Below, one piece after another: positions 1-5,004 of a DNA stretch of 5,004 nucleotides. The notes beneath the pieces were generated by a model. That model made no database searches, was not told the DNA's origin, and saw nothing but the letters and a program-made list of their open reading frames with translations. The stretch is taken from contig CACXFE010000026.1 in NCBI GenBank assembly GCA_902766855.1, forward strand, positions 1 to 5,004, in the 5' to 3' direction. Every line of letters begins with the position of its first letter. Within the stretch, counting starts at the first letter, position 1. The translations under genes were made by a program, and so were the position numbers. The stretch is from Oscillospiraceae bacterium. GTDB lineage: Bacteria > Bacillota > Clostridia > Oscillospirales > Acutalibacteraceae.

Positions 1-1391
1 CGATAACGCTCCAAAAAGGCTTTGGCGTCTTCCTTGGCAAGATTGTCCGGCAAAGTGAGATCCTCGGTATATAATTCTTCAAAGAAATAGGAAAAATAGG
101 CTTTGGCCTCGCTCCATTTGGCAAGGTCTTTTCGGGGTTTCGGTACATCCCGGTCGATCGAAAGCATGGCTTTGGTAAAGGCGGTATCCCGCAGGAGCAA
201 CGCATGGAAAGCAGGATCAAACTCCTCCGCCCAGGCCGTCAGCAAGGCAAAAACCTCGCCGCTGTTCAGGCGGGAAAGGTAGGTTTTGCTGACATCGTTG
301 AGTTTATTTTCATCGAACAAAGCGCCCGAAACGCTCATTTTTTTCAAGTTGAATTTGAATTCCCGATAAGAACGATCCGGCTCGGCGCGGCGCCAGTCTT
401 CAAAATCAGAGGCCGCCACCGTCATCAGGTATTCAATCACCGCTTCACTGACATAGCCTTGCTCGGCGAAGAAATGAACGGCTGCCTCCGGGTCTTTCCG
501 CTTTGAAATTTTGCGTTTAGCGCCGTTATCCAGTTTCATGATCGGGGAAATATGCCCGTATTTCGGGGGCTTGAAGCCGAGCAGACGGAACAACTGCAAA
601 TGCTTTGGCACCGAAGAGATCCATTCGTCCCCGCGCAAAACATGGGTGGTGTGCATCAAATGATCGTCGATCGCGTGGGCGAAATGATAGGTGGGGATCC
701 CGTCAGACTTCAAAAGAACAAAATCCTCGTCGTTTTCCGGCATTTCAATTTTGCCTTTGATCTGATCGTCAAACAGAATTTTGCGGCTTTCGTCCCCGGG
801 AGAGCGCAAACGGATGACAAACGGTTTTCCGCTTTCGATTTGTTCTTTGGCTTCTTGATAGGTGATATTGCGGTGCTTTGCCCATTTGCCGTGATACCCT
901 GTGCGTTCTTTCTGTTCTTCCTGTATTTTGCGTACCGCGTCTAACTCCTCCGCGGTGCAGAAACAGGGGTAGGCAAGCCCTTGACGAATCAGGTCTTTCA
1001 CATAAGTCTGGTAGATTTCCGCACGCTCGCTTTGTTTGTACGGGCCGTAATCTCCGATCTGTTTACTGCCGTCAACAAAGCCTTCGTCGATCGTGATGCC
1101 GAAACGCGAAAGCCCTTCGATAATATCTTTCACGCCGTCTTCAATTTCACGCTTTTTGTCGGTATCCTCAATGCGGGTATAGAAAATCCCGCCGGAGGAA
1201 GTGGCGGTGATGCGGTTGACCAGCGCCGCAAAAAGCGTACCTAAATGCAAATAGCCGGTAGGGCTTGGCGCAATGCGGGTAACGCGTGCGCCTTCCGGCA
1301 AAACACGCGGGGGGTACAGCGCCTCGTAATCGGCGGGGGTTTTGTGAATGGAGGGCAGCAAAAGTTCTGCCATTTGTTCATTTTCGTTCAT
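1..1391 (-). CDS. gltX: Glutamyl-tRNA synthetase, 3' end outside the window
   Basis: Cytoplasmic class I aminoacyl-tRNA synthetase that attaches glutamate to tRNA-Glu using ATP. The minus-strand frame is open for 463 codons from ATG 1391 to the window edge, so the C-terminal anticodon-binding end is missing. Visible motifs: APSPTGYLHLGT (41-52) holds the HIGH-type ATP motif as HLGT; RIEDTDKKRE (73-82) is the glutamate-pocket signature; HLMHTTHVLRGDEW (244-257) is typical of GluRS; KRKISKRKD (292-300) is the KMSKS loop. An N-terminal extension of about 35 residues precedes the Rossmann fold, as I recall for the long (about 540-residue) clostridial form. CFC (143-145) recalls the CxC half of the E. 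coli zinc site, but the later Cys is absent, with W170 and H173 in that area. GAGGA (minus strand, 1402-1398) lies 6 nt before the ATG and overlaps the nrdR stop, so the gene is second in an nrdR-gltX operon. The family call is very secure. Whether it also charges tRNA-Gln (the GatCAB route) cannot be told here. Confidence 0.96.
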   Translation of the reverse strand, partial: MNENEQMAELLLPSIHKTPADYEALYPPRVLPEGARVTRIAPSPTGYLHLGTLFAALVNRITATSSGGIFYTRIEDTDKKREIEDGVKDIIEGLSRFGITIDEGFVDGSKQIGDYGPYKQSERAEIYQTYVKDLIRQGLAYPCFCTAEELDAVRKIQEEQKERTGYHGKWAKHRNITYQEAKEQIESGKPFVIRLRSPGDESRKILFDDQIKGKIEMPENDEDFVLLKSDGIPTYHFAHAIDDHLMHTTHVLRGDEWISSVPKHLQLFRLLGFKPPKYGHISPIMKLDNGAKRKISKRKDPEAAVHFFAEQGYVSEAVIEYLMTVAASDFEDWRRAEPDRSYREFKFNLKKMSVSGALFDENKLNDVSKTYLSRLNSGEVFALLTAWAEEFDPAFHALLLRDTAFTKAMLSIDRDVPKPRKDLAKWSEAKAYFSYFFEELYTEDLTLPDNLAKEDAKAFLERY

Positions 1392-1397
1392 GCTCGT

Positions 1398-1402
1398 TCC
1401 TC
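1398..1402 (-). promoter_or_regulatory. gltX ribosome binding site overlapping the nrdR stop codon
   Basis: GAGGA on the minus strand sits 6 nt before ATG 1391. Its first two bases are the last two bases of the nrdR TGA codon (1403-1401). The geometry suggests that gltX translation is re-initiated by, or coupled to, ribosomes finishing nrdR. It also supports ATG 1391 over the internal Met7 codon as the gltX start. Confidence 0.8.
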
Positions 1403-1856
1403 AATCGTTGGTAAGTAATTTGTTTAATTCCCTCATAAAAGTATTGATGTCTTTGAATTGGCGGTAAACCGAGGCAAAGCGAACATAAGCCACTTCATCG
1501 ATTTTTTTGAGTTTTTCCATCACCAATTCCCCGATTTTTTCACTGCTGACTTCCCGATCCAGCGAGTTTTGCAGCACCACTTCGATCTCGTCGATCATGG
1601 CGTCCAGCGTATCGATCGAAACCGGGCGCTTTTCACAGGCGCGCAGAAGCCCGGTCATCAATTTATCGCGGTTGAAGGTTTCGCGGGACTTGTCCTTCTT
1701 GATCACGATAATCGGGAGGCTTTCGATGATTTCATAGGTGGTAAAGCGTTTCCCGCAATTTAAGCATTCGCGCCTTCTTCTGATGCGTTGTCCTTCATCG
1801 GTAGGGCGCGAATCAATTACTTTACTTTCTTCATAACTGCAAAAAGGGCATTTCAT
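1401..1856 (-). CDS. nrdR: Transcriptional repressor NrdR
   Basis: NrdR is a nucleotide-sensing repressor of ribonucleotide reductase operons. It binds ATP/dATP through an ATP-cone and binds DNA through a zinc ribbon at NrdR boxes. The 151-residue length is normal for the family. The N-terminus MKCPFC (Cys3, Cys6) pairs with CLNC (Cys31, Cys34) to form the zinc ribbon, with the basic stretch RIRRRRE (24-30) between them and GKRFTTYE (35-42) after. The ATP-cone spans roughly 46-136, beginning LPIIVIKKD. The start at 1856 is preferred over an in-frame ATG at 1922 because family members begin MKCP and because the predicted transcription start (about 1887) lies downstream of 1922. GGTGA (minus 1865-1861) is 4 nt before the start; an AAGGA lies further upstream. 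The gene is first in an operon with gltX. No ribonucleotide reductase gene is present in the window. Confidence 0.97.
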   Translation of the reverse strand: MKCPFCSYEESKVIDSRPTDEGQRIRRRRECLNCGKRFTTYEIIESLPIIVIKKDKSRETFNRDKLMTGLLRACEKRPVSIDTLDAMIDEIEVVLQNSLDREVSSEKIGELVMEKLKKIDEVAYVRFASVYRQFKDINTFMRELNKLLTND

Positions 1857-1893
1857 ACTATCACCAGTTTCCTTTTTTTGAATAGATACCATC

Positions 1894-1922
1894 ATTATAC
1901 AATATCTTGTGCAAAAATACAA
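1894..1922 (-). promoter_or_regulatory. Predicted promoter of nrdR-gltX
   Basis: Read on the minus strand, a perfect -10 TATAAT (1899-1894) lies 17 bp downstream of a weak -35 TTGTAT (1922-1917; 3 of 6 match to TTGACA). Transcription would start near 1887, giving a leader of about 30 nt before ATG 1856. The weak -35 with an ideal -10 and spacer is compatible with a regulated promoter. The position is inferred from sequence only. Confidence 0.75.
1897..1912. promoter_or_regulatory. Predicted NrdR box in the nrdR promoter
   Basis: The plus-strand sequence ATACAATATCTTGTGC is an imperfect palindrome with the core ACAA-TATC-TTGT. It agrees with about 13 of 16 positions of the published NrdR-box consensus acaCwAtATaTwGtgt (mismatches at positions 2, 10 and 16, by hand alignment). 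It overlaps three bases of the -10 hexamer and fills most of the spacer, where a bound repressor would block RNA polymerase. The inference is negative autoregulation of nrdR and co-regulation of gltX. NrdR boxes usually occur as tandem pairs; a clear second copy is not visible here. Confidence 0.75.
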
Positions 1923-1980
1923 GCGTTATTTCAACACCGTTTTTGTTAGAAAAAATATGCAAAAAAATTGCCGGAAATGC

Positions 1981-2009
1981 TTGCCTTTCTTTTCAATATG
2001 ATATATAAT
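1981..2009 (+). promoter_or_regulatory. Predicted promoter of the DUF951-prfA-tsaC-coaE operon
   Basis: A -35 TTGCCT (1981-1986; 4 of 6 match to TTGACA) and a perfect -10 TATAAT (2004-2009) are separated by exactly 17 bp. The predicted start is near 2016, leaving a leader of about 26 nt before the TTG start at 2042. This is the only good promoter seen on this strand, and all later genes overlap or nearly touch, so it probably drives the whole rightward operon. It has no NrdR box. Confidence 0.78.
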
Positions 2010-2027
2010 AATAAAGTATGTAATTGT

Positions 2028-2032
2028 AGGAG
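2028..2032 (+). promoter_or_regulatory. Ribosome binding site deciding the DUF951 TTG start
   Basis: AGGAG lies 9 nt before TTG 2042, which is good spacing. The alternative in-frame TTG at 2033 abuts this site with no gap and would add residues (MKR) not expected in the family, so 2042 is the better start. No suitably placed ATG exists; the first in-frame ATG is codon 11 and would remove the conserved DIRLGD segment. Confidence 0.75.
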
Positions 2033-2041
2033 TTGAAAAGG

Positions 2042-2257
2042 TTGGATATCAGGCTCGGCGATCGGCTGATCATGAAAAAAACGCATCCCTGCGGTTCGAA
2101 TGAATTTCTTGTTTTGCGGGTGGGGATGGATTTTCGCCTGCGTTGCGGCGGGTGCGGCCATGAAATCATGATCCCGCGGGTAAAAGCGGAAAAAGCGTTA
2201 AAAAAGATCGTCCGTGAAGAAGGCCCGGTACCGGCCGATGGGGGAAACCATGTTTGA
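2042..2257 (+). CDS. DUF951 family small zinc-ribbon-like protein
   Basis: This 71-residue protein is of unknown function. It matches the Firmicutes DUF951 family (the same family, as I recall, as B. subtilis YyzM) by its pattern: DIRLGD at the N-terminus (2-7), KKTHPCGSNEF (12-22), VLRVGMDFRLRCGGCGH (24-40) and IMIPR (42-46). Cys17, Cys35 and Cys38, with His15 or His40 as a possible fourth ligand, suggest a small metal-binding fold. The positively charged tail after residue 46 and small size would fit RNA or nucleic-acid binding, but that is inference. There is no signal peptide or membrane segment. The start is TTG, chosen from the AGGAG at 2028-2032 and the family N-terminus. It is first in the operon and its last 8 nt overlap the prfA start, which implies translational coupling to release factor 1. 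The family call is firm; the function is unknown. Confidence 0.88.
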   Translation: MDIRLGDRLIMKKTHPCGSNEFLVLRVGMDFRLRCGGCGHEIMIPRVKAEKALKKIVREEGPVPADGGNHV

Positions 2258-3329
2258 AAAATTAGACGCGGTGGAGAACCGCTATGAGCAAATCGCGGTG
2301 GAACTTTCCCGCCCGGAAACCGCTTCGGATAACGAGTTATTTAAAAAACTGATGCGGGAACACAGCGAATTAACGCCGATCGTGGAAAAATACCGCGAAT
2401 GGAAAGCGGCCAAAGCCGCCGAAGCGGAATCGCTGGAAATTTTGGGCGACACGGGCGGCGACCGGGAATTAAAAGAACTGGCAGAAGAACAACTGACCGA
2501 ATCGAAAAAACAAGCGCTCTTATTGGCGGAGGAATTGAAAGTCCTGCTCCTCCCGAAAGACCCGAATGACGAGAAAAATGTGATCGTGGAAATTCGCGCC
2601 GGCGCCGGCGGGGAAGAAGCCGCTTTGTTTGCCGGCTCGCTTTATCGGATGTATACGATGTACGCGGAATCGAAACACTATCATCTCGAAGTGATCAGCG
2701 CAAATGAAACCGAACTCGGCGGATTTAAGGAAATCGTTTTTATGATCGAAGGCGCGGGGGCGTATTCCCGTTTGAAATACGAAAGCGGCGTTCACCGGGT
2801 ACAGCGTGTGCCCGATACCGAAACACAAGGGCGCATCCACACTTCCACCGTTACGGTTGCGGTGCTGCCGGAAGCGGAAGAAGTAGAGTTGGAGATCAAC
2901 CCGGCCGATTTGAAGATCGACACTTTCCGTTCCTCGGGCGCGGGCGGTCAGCATATCAACAAGACATCTTCCGCAATCCGCGTCACCCATTTACCGACGG
3001 GGACGGTGGTAGAATGCCAGGACGAGCGAAGCCAATATAAAAACAAGGATAAAGCATTAAAAATCCTTCGCTCCCGTTTGCTTGACGCGGCTCGACGCGA
3101 GCATGATGAAGCCATTTCGTCCGACCGGCGGAATCAGGTCGGCACGGGGGACAGAAGCGAGCGTATTCGCACCTACAATTTCCCGCAAGGCAGGGTAACG
3201 GATCACCGCATCGGTCTCACACTTTATAAACTGGACGGGGTATTAAGCGGCGATCTGGATGAGATTATTGACGCGCTGATCACCTATTATCGCACCGAGG
3301 CGATCAAGGCGGAGCAGGAAGGATCATAA
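2250..3329 (+). CDS. prfA: Peptide chain release factor 1 (RF1)
   Basis: RF1 acts on the ribosome: it recognises UAG and UAA stop codons and triggers hydrolysis of peptidyl-tRNA. The 359-residue length is typical of full-length RF1. In order: a helical N-terminal domain (1-100), the RF signature EIRAGAGGEEAALFAGSLYRMY (114-135), the codon-recognition loop VQRVPDTETQGRIHTS (184-199) with the RF1-type PxT tripeptide as PDT (188-190), and RSSGAGGQHINKTSSAIR (227-244) with the catalytic GGQ at 232-234. The PxT tripeptide and the absence of an SPF motif separate it from RF2. An in-frame ATG at 2214 would add 12 residues; ATG 2250 is preferred because it gives the family start MFEKLDAVENRYEQ and follows GGGGGA (2240-2245) by 4 nt. 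The start lies inside the DUF951 stop region, and the TAA stop shares its last A with the next ATG. prmC, which encodes the methylase for the GGQ glutamine and often neighbours prfA, is not in the window. Confidence 0.98.
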   Translation: MFEKLDAVENRYEQIAVELSRPETASDNELFKKLMREHSELTPIVEKYREWKAAKAAEAESLEILGDTGGDRELKELAEEQLTESKKQALLLAEELKVLLLPKDPNDEKNVIVEIRAGAGGEEAALFAGSLYRMYTMYAESKHYHLEVISANETELGGFKEIVFMIEGAGAYSRLKYESGVHRVQRVPDTETQGRIHTSTVTVAVLPEAEEVELEINPADLKIDTFRSSGAGGQHINKTSSAIRVTHLPTGTVVECQDERSQYKNKDKALKILRSRLLDAARREHDEAISSDRRNQVGTGDRSERIRTYNFPQGRVTDHRIGLTLYKLDGVLSGDLDEIIDALITYYRTEAIKAEQEGS

Positions 3330-4351
3330 TGCAAACCAAACGATTACGAACCGATCCGATTCATTTGAAAGAAACGGTTGCAACGGCCGCCGCGATTTTG
3401 AAAGCCGGGGGCACCGTTGCGATCCCCACGGAAACGGTATACGGATTAGCGGCTTCCGCTTATGATGAAAAGGCGGTCAAAAAAGTGTTTACCGCCAAAG
3501 GCCGCCCGCAGGACAATCCGTTGATCGTGCATATTGCGGATTTTTCCGAATTGGATCTGATCGCGCGGGATATTCCGGCGGCGGCGCGCCGCTGTGCGGA
3601 GGCTTTCTGGCCGGGACCTTTCACGATGGTGTTAAAGCGGGGCGACAGGATCCCCCCTTCGGTTTCCGCAGGGCTTGATACCGTGGCGGTACGCATGCCG
3701 GACAATCCGGTAGCAAGGGCTATTATTTCTGCCAGCGGATTGCCTTTGGCGGCGCCATCCGCCAATCTTTCCGGCAAACCGAGCCCTACCAAGGCCGCCA
3801 CCGTGATCGAGGATCTTGACGGGAAGATCGATGCGGTTGTACAAGCGGGTGATTGCACGGTCGGGGTGGAATCCACGGTGATTTCATTTTGCACCGATCC
3901 CCCGCGGCTTTTACGGCCGGGCGCCGTTACCCCGGCGGATCTGCACGAACTGGTGCCGGATCTTGTGATCGACCGGGCGGTTTTAGCAGAGCCGGAGGCC
4001 GGCGAAAAGGTGGCTTCTCCCGGGATGAAATATAAACATTACGCGCCGAATACCGAAACCGTTCTGGTGAAAGGCGGCAGTGCCGCGTTTGCGGCGTATG
4101 TCAATGCGATCCCCGATTGCGCCGCGGTCTGTTTTGAAGAAGAAACCGAACAAATCAAGGTGCCGAAGTTATGTTACGGCAGTGAGAAAGACGCGGCCAC
4201 CCTGGCACAAGGCGTGTTTTCGGCTCTTCGCTTGGCGGACGGGCTTTCGGTTAAACGCATTTATGTACACGCGCCTTCTACGGAAGGGATCGGGCTTGCG
4301 GTATACAACCGTCTGTTGCGGGCGGCGGCGTTTCGGGTGGTGACGGTATGA
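3329..4351 (+). CDS. tsaC: L-threonylcarbamoyladenylate synthase, two-domain Sua5/YwlC type
   Basis: This cytoplasmic enzyme makes threonylcarbamoyl-AMP from threonine, bicarbonate and ATP. That product is passed to the TsaD complex, which builds t6A at position 37 of ANN-decoding tRNAs. The protein is 340 residues: a YrdC domain (about 13-200) plus a Sua5 C-terminal domain (about 225-340), so it is the long Sua5/YwlC form rather than the short TsaC. YrdC motifs: PTETVYGL (33-40), KGRPQDNPLIVHI (57-69), WPGPFT (94-99), APSANLSG (142-149) and VGVESTVI (178-185). The linker carries SPGMKYKHYAP (230-240), the Sua5 interdomain signature that closes over the active site. The C-terminus ends GIGLAVYNRLLRAA (320-333), also typical. 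The start ATG overlaps the prfA stop by 1 nt, with AAGGA (3319-3323) 5 nt before it. The stop overlaps coaE by 4 nt. No key motif is missing. Confidence 0.97.
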   Translation: MQTKRLRTDPIHLKETVATAAAILKAGGTVAIPTETVYGLAASAYDEKAVKKVFTAKGRPQDNPLIVHIADFSELDLIARDIPAAARRCAEAFWPGPFTMVLKRGDRIPPSVSAGLDTVAVRMPDNPVARAIISASGLPLAAPSANLSGKPSPTKAATVIEDLDGKIDAVVQAGDCTVGVESTVISFCTDPPRLLRPGAVTPADLHELVPDLVIDRAVLAEPEAGEKVASPGMKYKHYAPNTETVLVKGGSAAFAAYVNAIPDCAAVCFEEETEQIKVPKLCYGSEKDAATLAQGVFSALRLADGLSVKRIYVHAPSTEGIGLAVYNRLLRAAAFRVVTV

Positions 4352-4917
4352 GCAAAGTGATCGGGCTGACGGGGCCGACCGGCTCCGGCAAAAGCACCCT
4401 TTCCGCGGTGGCGGAAGCCTGCGGCTTCCGGGTACTGAACTGCGATCTGATCGCGCGGCGCGCCGTAGAACCCGGGATGCCCGGGCTTGCGGCGGTGACG
4501 GCGGCATTCGGGCAGGATATTTTAGAGAAAGACGGACGGTTAAACCGCAAAGCGTTGGCGGCAAAAGCGTTTTCTTCTCCCGAACAAACCGAGCGGTTGA
4601 ACCGCACACTGCTGCCGCATATTGTGCGGATGGTGAAAGCGGAAGCCGTGGGGCAGGATACCTTGCTTGACGCGCCGACGCTGTTTGAAAGCGGGATCGA
4701 CCGGATGTGTCAAACCACGATCGCGCTTTTGGCAAAGGAAGAAATCCGTTTGCACCGCATTATGCTGCGGGACGGGCTTTCCGAAGAGGAAGCATTGCTT
4801 CGTGTCCGCGCCGGAAAACCCGATGCGTATTATATTGAGCGGGCGGATCATATTTTATTCAATAACGGCAATCTTGCCGTTTTACAAAAACAATTCCGGC
4901 AAATCATTGCCGAATAG
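4348..4917 (+). CDS. coaE: Dephospho-CoA kinase
   Basis: CoaE performs the last step of coenzyme A synthesis, ATP-dependent phosphorylation of the ribose 3'-hydroxyl of dephospho-CoA, in the cytoplasm. The 189-residue protein is close to the usual 195-205. It has a P-loop GPTGSGKST (9-17), the substrate segment CDLIARRAVEPG (32-43) with the conserved Asp33, the DVPLLFE-type motif as DAPTLFESG (108-116), and the lid/adenine region RLHRIMLRDGLSEEEALLRV (134-153), then ADHILFNNGN (166-175), the equivalent of the usual ADYVIDNSG. Two variants stand out: Thr111 replaces the first Leu of PLLFE, and the usual ILHPxI segment reads LLPHIV (88-93), with the His replaced. Neither touches the P-loop or Asp33, so the enzyme is probably active. 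The ATG overlaps the tsaC stop as ATGA and has only a weak GGTGGTGA upstream, consistent with coupled translation. Confidence 0.95.
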   Translation: MSKVIGLTGPTGSGKSTLSAVAEACGFRVLNCDLIARRAVEPGMPGLAAVTAAFGQDILEKDGRLNRKALAAKAFSSPEQTERLNRTLLPHIVRMVKAEAVGQDTLLDAPTLFESGIDRMCQTTIALLAKEEIRLHRIMLRDGLSEEEALLRVRAGKPDAYYIERADHILFNNGNLAVLQKQFRQIIAE

Positions 4918-4921
4918 GAGG
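4916..4921 (+). promoter_or_regulatory. Strong ribosome binding site overlapping the coaE stop
   Basis: AGGAGG begins inside the coaE TAG codon and stands 9 nt before ATG 4931. It is the strongest Shine-Dalgarno sequence in the window and marks the next gene as a real, well-translated member of the same operon. Confidence 0.85.
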
Positions 4922-4930
4922 AACCAAATC

Positions 4931-5004
4931 ATGTCACAATCAAGTTCGGAAGCATTAAAAGAAAAACTGTTCTATCAGCCGAAAAACGGGCGTTTAACGG
5001 CGGA
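4931..5004 (+). CDS. Probable M18-family aminopeptidase, 5' end only
   Basis: Only 24 complete codons are present, reading MSQSSSEALKEKLFYQPKNG and then RLTA before the window ends. The LKEKLFYQPKNG segment resembles the N-terminus of clostridial zinc-dependent M18 (aspartyl-type) aminopeptidases, which typically begin with a short polar stretch followed by L-x-x-K-L-x-Y-x-x-K-N-G. If correct, the protein would be a cytoplasmic metallopeptidase trimming N-terminal residues from peptides. No catalytic residue is visible, so this rests on the N-terminal pattern alone. The coding call itself is strong because of the AGGAGG site and 13-nt gap after coaE, which place it in the same operon. Confidence 0.6.
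   Translation, partial: MSQSSSEALKEKLFYQPKNGRLTA

Larger units (their letters stand above)
1857..2041. other. Divergent intergenic region between nrdR and the DUF951-prfA operon
   Basis: This AT-rich gap of 185 bp holds both divergent promoters and the nrdR leader. The predicted start sites are about 130 bp apart (near 1887 and 2016), so the promoters do not overlap. Between them (1923-1980) there is an A-rich stretch with a short inverted repeat, GCAA (1959-1962) and TTGC (1968-1971), around a run of A. The A-tract sits about 50-55 bp upstream of the rightward start, where an UP element could act. No RNA gene or additional coding sequence is visible. Confidence 0.7.

Noticed and set aside
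204..1244. Several plus-strand open frames in the first 1.2 kb
   Set aside because: All lie antisense to gltX, which is continuous and carries all expected class I synthetase motifs.
1857..1922. N-terminal extension of NrdR by 22 residues from an ATG at 1922
   Set aside because: The region contains the nrdR promoter and NrdR box; predicted transcription begins near 1887, downstream of that ATG, and the family begins MKCP.
1932..1948. Second full NrdR box further upstream of nrdR
   Set aside because: At the spacing expected for tandem boxes, the sequence matches the consensus at fewer than half the positions.
1959..1971. Short inverted repeat GCAA-A5-TTGC as a regulator site or terminator
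   Set aside because: The 4-bp arms are too short for a hairpin or operator to be claimed, it lies upstream of a promoter rather than after a gene, and it fits chance in A-rich DNA.
2214..2249. Earlier in-frame ATG giving prfA 12 extra residues
   Set aside because: RF1 proteins begin at the MFEKL-type segment, and GGGGGA is correctly spaced for ATG 2250.
2520..2990. Minus-strand open frame (156 codons) opposite prfA
   Set aside because: Antisense of strongly conserved RF1 sequence, including the GGQ region; no family resemblance seen.
4169..4735. Long minus-strand open frame (188 codons) opposite the tsaC/coaE genes
   Set aside because: Its Arg/Pro/Ser-rich composition is what the antisense of GC-rich coding DNA produces; both overlapping plus-strand genes have clear family motifs and there is no ribosome binding site or recognisable domain.
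1..5004. CRISPR array, tRNA or rRNA gene, riboswitch or T-box leader, insertion sequence, or novel defence system
   Set aside because: Almost every base belongs to recognisable housekeeping genes; the leaders are only about 26-30 nt long, too short for a riboswitch or T-box, and no repeats or transposase signatures were seen.

Overview
The window looks like a chromosomal housekeeping segment from a Firmicutes bacterium, most likely a Clostridia or Oscillospiraceae-type anaerobe. The basis is moderate GC, AGGAGG-type ribosome binding sites, tightly packed operons, a clostridial-style long glutamyl-tRNA synthetase (SPTGYLHLGT ... KRKISKRKD), a DUF951 small protein and a two-domain Sua5/YwlC protein. 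Species-level assignment is inference only.

Two operons diverge from one AT-rich intergenic region (about 1857-2041). Leftward (minus strand) run nrdR, the ATP-cone/zinc-ribbon repressor of ribonucleotide reductase genes, and then gltX, glutamyl-tRNA synthetase, whose 3' end lies outside the window. They are 9 bp apart and the gltX Shine-Dalgarno sequence overlaps the nrdR stop codon. Rightward (plus strand) run a 71-residue DUF951 protein (TTG start), prfA (release factor 1), a Sua5/YwlC-type L-threonylcarbamoyladenylate synthase, coaE (dephospho-CoA kinase) and the first 24 codons of a probable M18 aminopeptidase. The first three junctions overlap by 8, 1 and 4 nt and the last is a 13-nt gap carrying a strong ribosome binding site, so these genes are almost certainly one transcript.

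Each operon has a good sigma-70/sigma-A-type promoter with a perfect TATAAT -10 and a 17-bp spacer. The most interesting signal is a 16-bp palindrome (1897-1912) matching about 13 of 16 positions of the known NrdR-box consensus. It lies inside the nrdR promoter and overlaps its -10, which predicts that NrdR represses its own nrdR-gltX operon. The promoter position also fixes the nrdR start, because an upstream in-frame ATG would lie before the predicted transcription start.

Functionally the genes serve translation and core metabolism: tRNA charging (gltX), peptide release (prfA), t6A37 tRNA modification (tsaC/sua5), CoA synthesis (coaE) and dNTP control (nrdR). I see no mobile element, CRISPR array, RNA gene or defence system, and no evidence for a wholly new biological system. 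The points worth a second look are the predicted NrdR autoregulation, the unexplained DUF951-prfA coupling, the absence of prmC beside prfA, and motif variants in GluRS and CoaE.
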